This document shows, piece by piece, positions 60,502 to 64,000 of a stretch of DNA of 64,000 nt; the stretch's first letter is position 1; each line of letters starts with the position of its first letter. Made by a program: the position numbers and the translations under genes. The stretch comes from Kribbella caucasensis (GTDB lineage: Bacteria; Actinomycetota; Actinomycetes; Propionibacteriales; Kribbellaceae): the NCBI RefSeq assembly GCF_004361855.1, contig NZ_SNWQ01000004.1, positions 227,678-291,677 of the forward strand, given 5' to 3'. The notes below the pieces were generated by a model that saw nothing but the letters and a program-made list of their open reading frames with translations, did not search any database and was not told the DNA's origin.

Positions 60502-61356
60502 ATGCCCGTCACTGCCCGACGGACAGCGCTGCTGCGCGCCGTCAAGTCCAGCGAGTCCAGTACCCGGCCCATGGGCCGCACCGTGGGCAAGCACCGGAAG
60601 ACCAGCAAGACCGCGGCCACCCCAGGTCGCGCCGCCGCCGCCGTTCTCTCGGTCGGCCTGGCGGTCAGCGGTGGAGCCGCACTCAGCGTCGTCACCCCCG
60701 CCGACACCGCCCACGCGGGCACCTCGAAGACCACCTCGGCCGCCTGGGCCCGGGGAAACAAGCCGATCGCCACCAAGCCGCTGCTGCGCTACGCGGACGC
60801 CGGTTCGGCCGTTCGGTACGTGCAGCGGTCGCTCGACGTGCCGGCCGGCGGCTGGTACGGCTCGGCCACCCGCACCGCGGTGGCGAACTTCCAGCGCCGG
60901 GTGGGCCTGCCCCGCACCGGCACCATGACGGTGAACACCTGGCGTTCGCTGTTCTACGCCGCCAGCCACGGTCTGCTGCACGGCGGCACCGGCAAGGCGA
61001 CCGGCAGCTTCCACACCAAGGTGCTGCGCGAGGCCGCGAAGCTGAAGGGCACGCCGTACCGGTACGGCGGCACCACGACGCGCGGTTTCGACTGCTCCGG
61101 CTACACCGGCTACGTCTACAAGAAGGCCGGCAAGAAGCTGCCCCGCACCTCGCGCCAGCAGTACGCCGCCACCAAGCACCTGAGCCGCAAGGCCGCCAAG
61201 CCCGGTGACCTGGTGTTCTTCAAGAGCGGTGGCGGCAGCGTGTACCACGTCGGCATCTACGCCGGCGGCAACATGCTGTGGCACTCCTCGCGCCCGGGTC
61301 GCCCGGTCGCGAAGGCGAAGATCTGGAGCAGCAACGTGGCCTTCGGCCGCGCCTGA
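60502..61356 (+). CDS. C40 (NlpC/P60) peptidoglycan endopeptidase
   Basis: A 284-residue secreted cell-wall hydrolase. Long basic N-terminus and signal segment (about 44-72), peptidoglycan-binding domain (about 95-155), then NlpC/P60 with catalytic C198 (GFDCSGY), H249 (VYHVGIY) and H261 (MLWHSS). Cleaves stem peptides and probably serves growth or germination. Expression is controlled by the c-di-AMP riboswitch immediately upstream and ended by a strong terminator. Confidence 0.94.
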   Translation: MPVTARRTALLRAVKSSESSTRPMGRTVGKHRKTSKTAATPGRAAAAVLSVGLAVSGGAALSVVTPADTAHAGTSKTTSAAWARGNKPIATKPLLRYADAGSAVRYVQRSLDVPAGGWYGSATRTAVANFQRRVGLPRTGTMTVNTWRSLFYAASHGLLHGGTGKATGSFHTKVLREAAKLKGTPYRYGGTTTRGFDCSGYTGYVYKKAGKKLPRTSRQQYAATKHLSRKAAKPGDLVFFKSGGGSVYHVGIYAGGNMLWHSSRPGRPVAKAKIWSSNVAFGRA

Positions 61357-61403
61357 CGCTCCGGCCCGTCAGCGAGATCCAATCCCCCTGGATCGCTGAC
61401 CTG

Positions 61404-61460
61404 AAACCGGTCGTGGCCGTCGCCCCCCACCCCTCCGACGGCCACGGCCGGTTTCCTTTT
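61404..61460 (+). terminator. Strong intrinsic terminator
   Basis: Near-perfect 19-bp inverted repeat (18 matched; arms starting AAACCGG and ending CCGGTTT) followed by CCTTTTG, 48 bp after the NlpC/P60 stop. Confidence 0.85.
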
Positions 61461-61474
61461 GTCTGAAGCCCGCC

Positions 61475-62131
61475 CTACTGATCCAGCAAACCTGCGTCAT
61501 GGGCGAGGATCGCTACCTGGACCCGGTTGGTGGCGTCGAGTTTGACCAGCACCCGGGACACGTGCGCCTTCACCGTCGCCTCGCTCATGAACAGCTCCTT
61601 GCCGATGTCCGCGTTCGACAACCCGCGCGCGACCGCCGCGAGCACCTCCCGCTCCCGATCCGTCAACGTGGTCAGCCGTTGCCGCGCCACCCGCTGCCGA
61701 TCGGTCCGGGCATCCGCCGCGAAGTGCCCGATCAGCCGGCGAGTCACGGTCGGCGACAGCATCGCGTCCCCGGCCGCGACCACCCGCACGGCCTGGACCA
61801 ACTCCCGCGGCGGCGTGTCCTTGAGCAGGAACCCACTCGCCCCAGCCTGCAACGCCCGGAACACGTAGTCGTCGAGATCGAAGGTGGTCAGTACGACGAC
61901 CTTCGGCGGATCGGGTAACGCCTGGACCTCACGGGTCGCGGCGAGTCCGTCCAGCCGCGGCATCCGGATGTCCATCAGGACCACGTCCGGCCGGTGCTTG
62001 CGAACCATCTCGGCCGCGTCGGCACCGTCCTCGGCCTCGGCGACCACCTCGAGATCGTCGGCCGATTCGAGGATCATCTTCAGCCCGGCCCGGACCAGCG
62101 CCTCGTCGTCCACGATCAGCAGTCGCGTCAT
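61475..62131 (-). CDS. NarL/FixJ-type response regulator
   Basis: A 218-residue regulator: receiver domain (D54 in VVLMDIRMP phosphorylated, D8/D9 acidic pocket, LLKD Lys) and LuxR HTH (about 150-210: LTDREREVLAAVARGLSNAD then IGKELFMSEATVKAHVSRVL). Its start overlaps the stop of the sensor kinase upstream (62128-62131), so the pair is translationally coupled. Likely controls the neighbouring ABC transporter; inferred from position. Confidence 0.94.
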   Translation of the reverse strand: MTRLLIVDDEALVRAGLKMILESADDLEVVAEAEDGADAAEMVRKHRPDVVLMDIRMPRLDGLAATREVQALPDPPKVVVLTTFDLDDYVFRALQAGASGFLLKDTPPRELVQAVRVVAAGDAMLSPTVTRRLIGHFAADARTDRQRVARQRLTTLTDREREVLAAVARGLSNADIGKELFMSEATVKAHVSRVLVKLDATNRVQVAILAHDAGLLDQ

Positions 62132-63399
62132 TGCTTCCCCTTCACTTCGGCCGGGCCTTCAACTTCAGCCGGCCCTTCCACTTCGCCGACCCCGCTCATG
62201 TCCGGTCCGGCGCCTTCGCGGCTGTCGGACCAGGGCAACCAGGCCTCGACCCGCCAGCCGCCATCGGGGGTCGGTCCGGCCGCCAGCCGCCCGCCGGAGA
62301 GGTTGACCCGCTCCCGCAGCCCGACCAGGCCGGAACCGGACCCAGGAAGCAGTGAATCAGCCGCCACCGGCCGGACGTTCGTCACCCGGACCGACACGCC
62401 GTCGCCCTCCGCACCCCGGACCAGCACCTCGGTCGACACACCGCGGGCGTGCTTGTGGACGTTGGTCAGCGCCTCCTGGACGATCCGGTAGACGGTCCGG
62501 CCGACCGACGCGGGCACCTCGTCGGGCAGCAGCAGTTCGCTGTGCACGTTCACCCCGGCGGCCCGCGAGTCCTCGATCAACCGCTCCAGGTCGGCGGCCT
62601 TCGGCACCGGAGCGAGGTCCGCGCCGTCCACGCTCACGTCGGTTCGCAGTACGCCGAGAACCTCGCGGAGATCCTCCATCGCCTGCCGGGCGGTCTGCCG
62701 GATCAACCCGGCCGAACTCTCCACCTTCTCCGGGCCGACCGTCGGGTTCACCTCCAGGCCGCCGGCATGCAGAGCGATCAGGGACACCTTGTGGGCAAGA
62801 ACGTCGTGCATCTCCTGGGCGATCCGGGCCCGCTCACCGAGCCTGGCCTGCTCGGCTCGCAACTCGCGCTCCGCCTCGGCCCGCTCGGCGCGATCCCGGA
62901 GCGTCGCCAGCAGGTCGCGCCGGGTCCCGACGTACCCGCCGAACGCGATCCAGGCACCGATGACGAACGGCCCGGTGATCAGCAGCAGCAGCGGTTCGTC
63001 GGAGTTCTCCCACTGGGAACCCACGTACACAGCGCACCCGGCGACACCAAGTACTGCAAGCAGGCCGTCGCGGCGGCGGATCGCCAGGCTCAGCAGCGCG
63101 AAGCCCATCGGGATGAACGTCCCCCCGACCGCCGTGGCGACGATGGTCAGCAGGGTCACCGAGATCGGGAACCGTCGCCGCCACAGCAGCGCGAGCGAGG
63201 CCGTGACGCCGACGCCCAGCACGAACCATTCCTGCGCTCCCCAGCCGCCCGGGCCGGTGCCCTGGCCGGGCTCCGTGCCGGGGCCACCGGAGCTGGCCTG
63301 GCCGACGATGCTCAGCAGGCTGAAGGCGACGAAGACGACGTCACGCATCCGGGGAGCCTGTATGGCCCACCACGCGTACCAACGCCGCAACCGTTGCAT
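62128..63399 (-). CDS. Sensor histidine kinase (NarL family, HisKA_3)
   Basis: A 423-residue membrane kinase. Five to six TM helices (residues about 15-170) precede a coiled linker, the HisKA_3 box ERARIAQEMHDVLAHKVS with phospho-His, and an HATPase with GSGLVGLRERVNLSGG near the end. The Pro/Glu-rich C-terminal tail repeats VEGPAEVEGPAEV. ATG start. Divergent from an ABC transporter ATPase at 63543, a common arrangement for antibiotic-stress systems. Confidence 0.93.
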   Translation of the reverse strand: MQRLRRWYAWWAIQAPRMRDVVFVAFSLLSIVGQASSGGPGTEPGQGTGPGGWGAQEWFVLGVGVTASLALLWRRRFPISVTLLTIVATAVGGTFIPMGFALLSLAIRRRDGLLAVLGVAGCAVYVGSQWENSDEPLLLLITGPFVIGAWIAFGGYVGTRRDLLATLRDRAERAEAERELRAEQARLGERARIAQEMHDVLAHKVSLIALHAGGLEVNPTVGPEKVESSAGLIRQTARQAMEDLREVLGVLRTDVSVDGADLAPVPKAADLERLIEDSRAAGVNVHSELLLPDEVPASVGRTVYRIVQEALTNVHKHARGVSTEVLVRGAEGDGVSVRVTNVRPVAADSLLPGSGSGLVGLRERVNLSGGRLAAGPTPDGGWRVEAWLPWSDSREGAGPDMSGVGEVEGPAEVEGPAEVKGKQ

Positions 63400-63542
63400 T
63401 CCGTCAGCGTAGTCGCGCTGCGTCCTGGCTTTCGTCCGCCGATCGGCTGCCCTTAGGGGTGTTCCAGGACGACTTTCGTAGGGGGTGAGCGCACCCGGTC
63501 GGGCGATGTGGCGAGGGGGTCGCGGACGGAAGAGTTGCGGTC

Positions 63543-64000
63543 ATGATCACCGTCGAGAACCTGACCAAGCGCTACGGCAGCAGCACGGCCGTCAAAGATG
63601 TCTCCTTCACCGTCGAGCCCGGCAGCATTACCGGCTTCCTGGGGCCGAACGGCGCCGGCAAGTCGACCACGCTGCGGATGCTGACCGGCCTCACCCCACC
63701 CACCTCGGGTACTGCGACCATCACCGGCAAGCGGTACGCCGACCTGCCGAACCCCGGCCGGGTCGTCGGCGTCATGCTCGACGCGGCCGCACAGCACCCG
63801 GGTCGCACCGGCCGGGAGACCCTGCAACTCAGCGCGAGCCTGCTCGGGGTCCCCAAGAGCCGGGTGGAGGAGATGCTCGAGGCCGTCGGGCTCAGCTCGG
63901 CCGCCAAGCGTCGCGTCGGGCAGTACTCGCTGGGTATGCGCCAGCGCCTCGGGATCGCCGGTGCGCTGCTCGGCGACCCCGCCGTACTGATCCTGGACGA
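63543..64000 (+). CDS. ABC transporter ATP-binding protein (cut by right edge)
   Basis: 152 codons visible. Walker A is GPNGAGKST, the signature motif is YSLGMRQRL (C-loop), and the window ends within Walker B (AVLILD). Start MITVENLTKRYGSST, like DrrA/CcmA-type ATPases of drug or lipid exporters; a membrane partner is expected downstream. Divergent from the NarL-type two-component pair, which may regulate it. Confidence 0.93.
   Translation, partial: MITVENLTKRYGSSTAVKDVSFTVEPGSITGFLGPNGAGKSTTLRMLTGLTPPTSGTATITGKRYADLPNPGRVVGVMLDAAAQHPGRTGRETLQLSASLLGVPKSRVEEMLEAVGLSSAAKRRVGQYSLGMRQRLGIAGALLGDPAVLILD

Overview
The window is 64 kb of GC-rich bacterial chromosome with dense, mostly GTG/ATG-started genes on both strands. 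The gene content is that of an actinomycete: a polyprenol-phosphate-mannose synthase, a class F sortase, a SigB/F-type sigma factor, a stand-alone LigD-type phosphoesterase domain, an actinobacterial-style c-di-AMP (ydaO) riboswitch in front of an NlpC/P60 hydrolase, DUF305 and LVIVD secreted proteins, and many LysR/TetR/LuxR regulators. A Nocardioidaceae member such as Kribbella fits best. That is an inference from gene style; no database comparison was possible.

Layout. 1-13.6 kb: ordinary chromosome, with an SDR (cut by the left edge), LysR regulators, an APC permease followed by a 24-bp tandem repeat, a serine hydrolase, small proteins, a methyltransferase, a sigma factor, a LigD-type PE protein, AzlCD, a nitroreductase and a YciO/Sua5 protein. 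13.6-16.1 kb: an envelope group (class F sortase, DUF4397 surface protein, lipoprotein). 16.1-21.2 kb: MFS exporter, an operon DUF305-SDR-DNA alkylation repair protein whose last gene seems to start at CTG, and an LVIVD protein. 21.3-25.3 kb: a signalling block of STAS, CheB, STAS+HATPase (broken) and CheR-PAS-PAS. 25.4-28.9 kb: Ppm1-like glycosyltransferase, zincin, regulator and secreted metallopeptidase. 29.1-29.44 kb: tRNA-Glu, tRNA-Asp, tRNA-Phe.

29.4-41 kb is an accessory region starting at tRNA-Phe. It holds pseudogene remnants, a small membrane protein, and a four-gene cluster (31.4-35.3 kb): an HTH protein with a large conserved domain, a GNAT acetyltransferase, an HTH-less paralogue of the first protein, and an ATGA-coupled DDD-motif glycosyltransferase. 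A complete group II intron follows, inserted in a degenerate IS630-type transposase gene. A near copy of the 3' end of tRNA-Phe at 47.43 kb could mark the other end of an old island. The four-gene cluster is the best candidate here for an undescribed system.

41.4-48.9 kb: secreted RTX-like and small secreted proteins, a MerR regulator coupled to a VIT/VWA protein, PPOX and VOC proteins and a Tat-exported protein. 49.2-51.4 kb: a two-component system carrying several frameshifts and lacking its N-terminus. 51.5-57.1 kb: TolB-like, GNAT, a divergent MFS/TetR pair with palindromic operators, and small proteins. 57.3-64 kb: a beta-helix surface protein with an RTX tail, threonine dehydratase, c-di-AMP riboswitch with NlpC/P60 hydrolase, an intact NarL-type two-component pair, and an ABC transporter ATPase cut by the right edge.

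Several lesions (22.7-23.5, 40.1-40.7 and 49.2-51.4 kb) are indels, two of them in G/C runs, so some may be assembly errors and not true pseudogenes.
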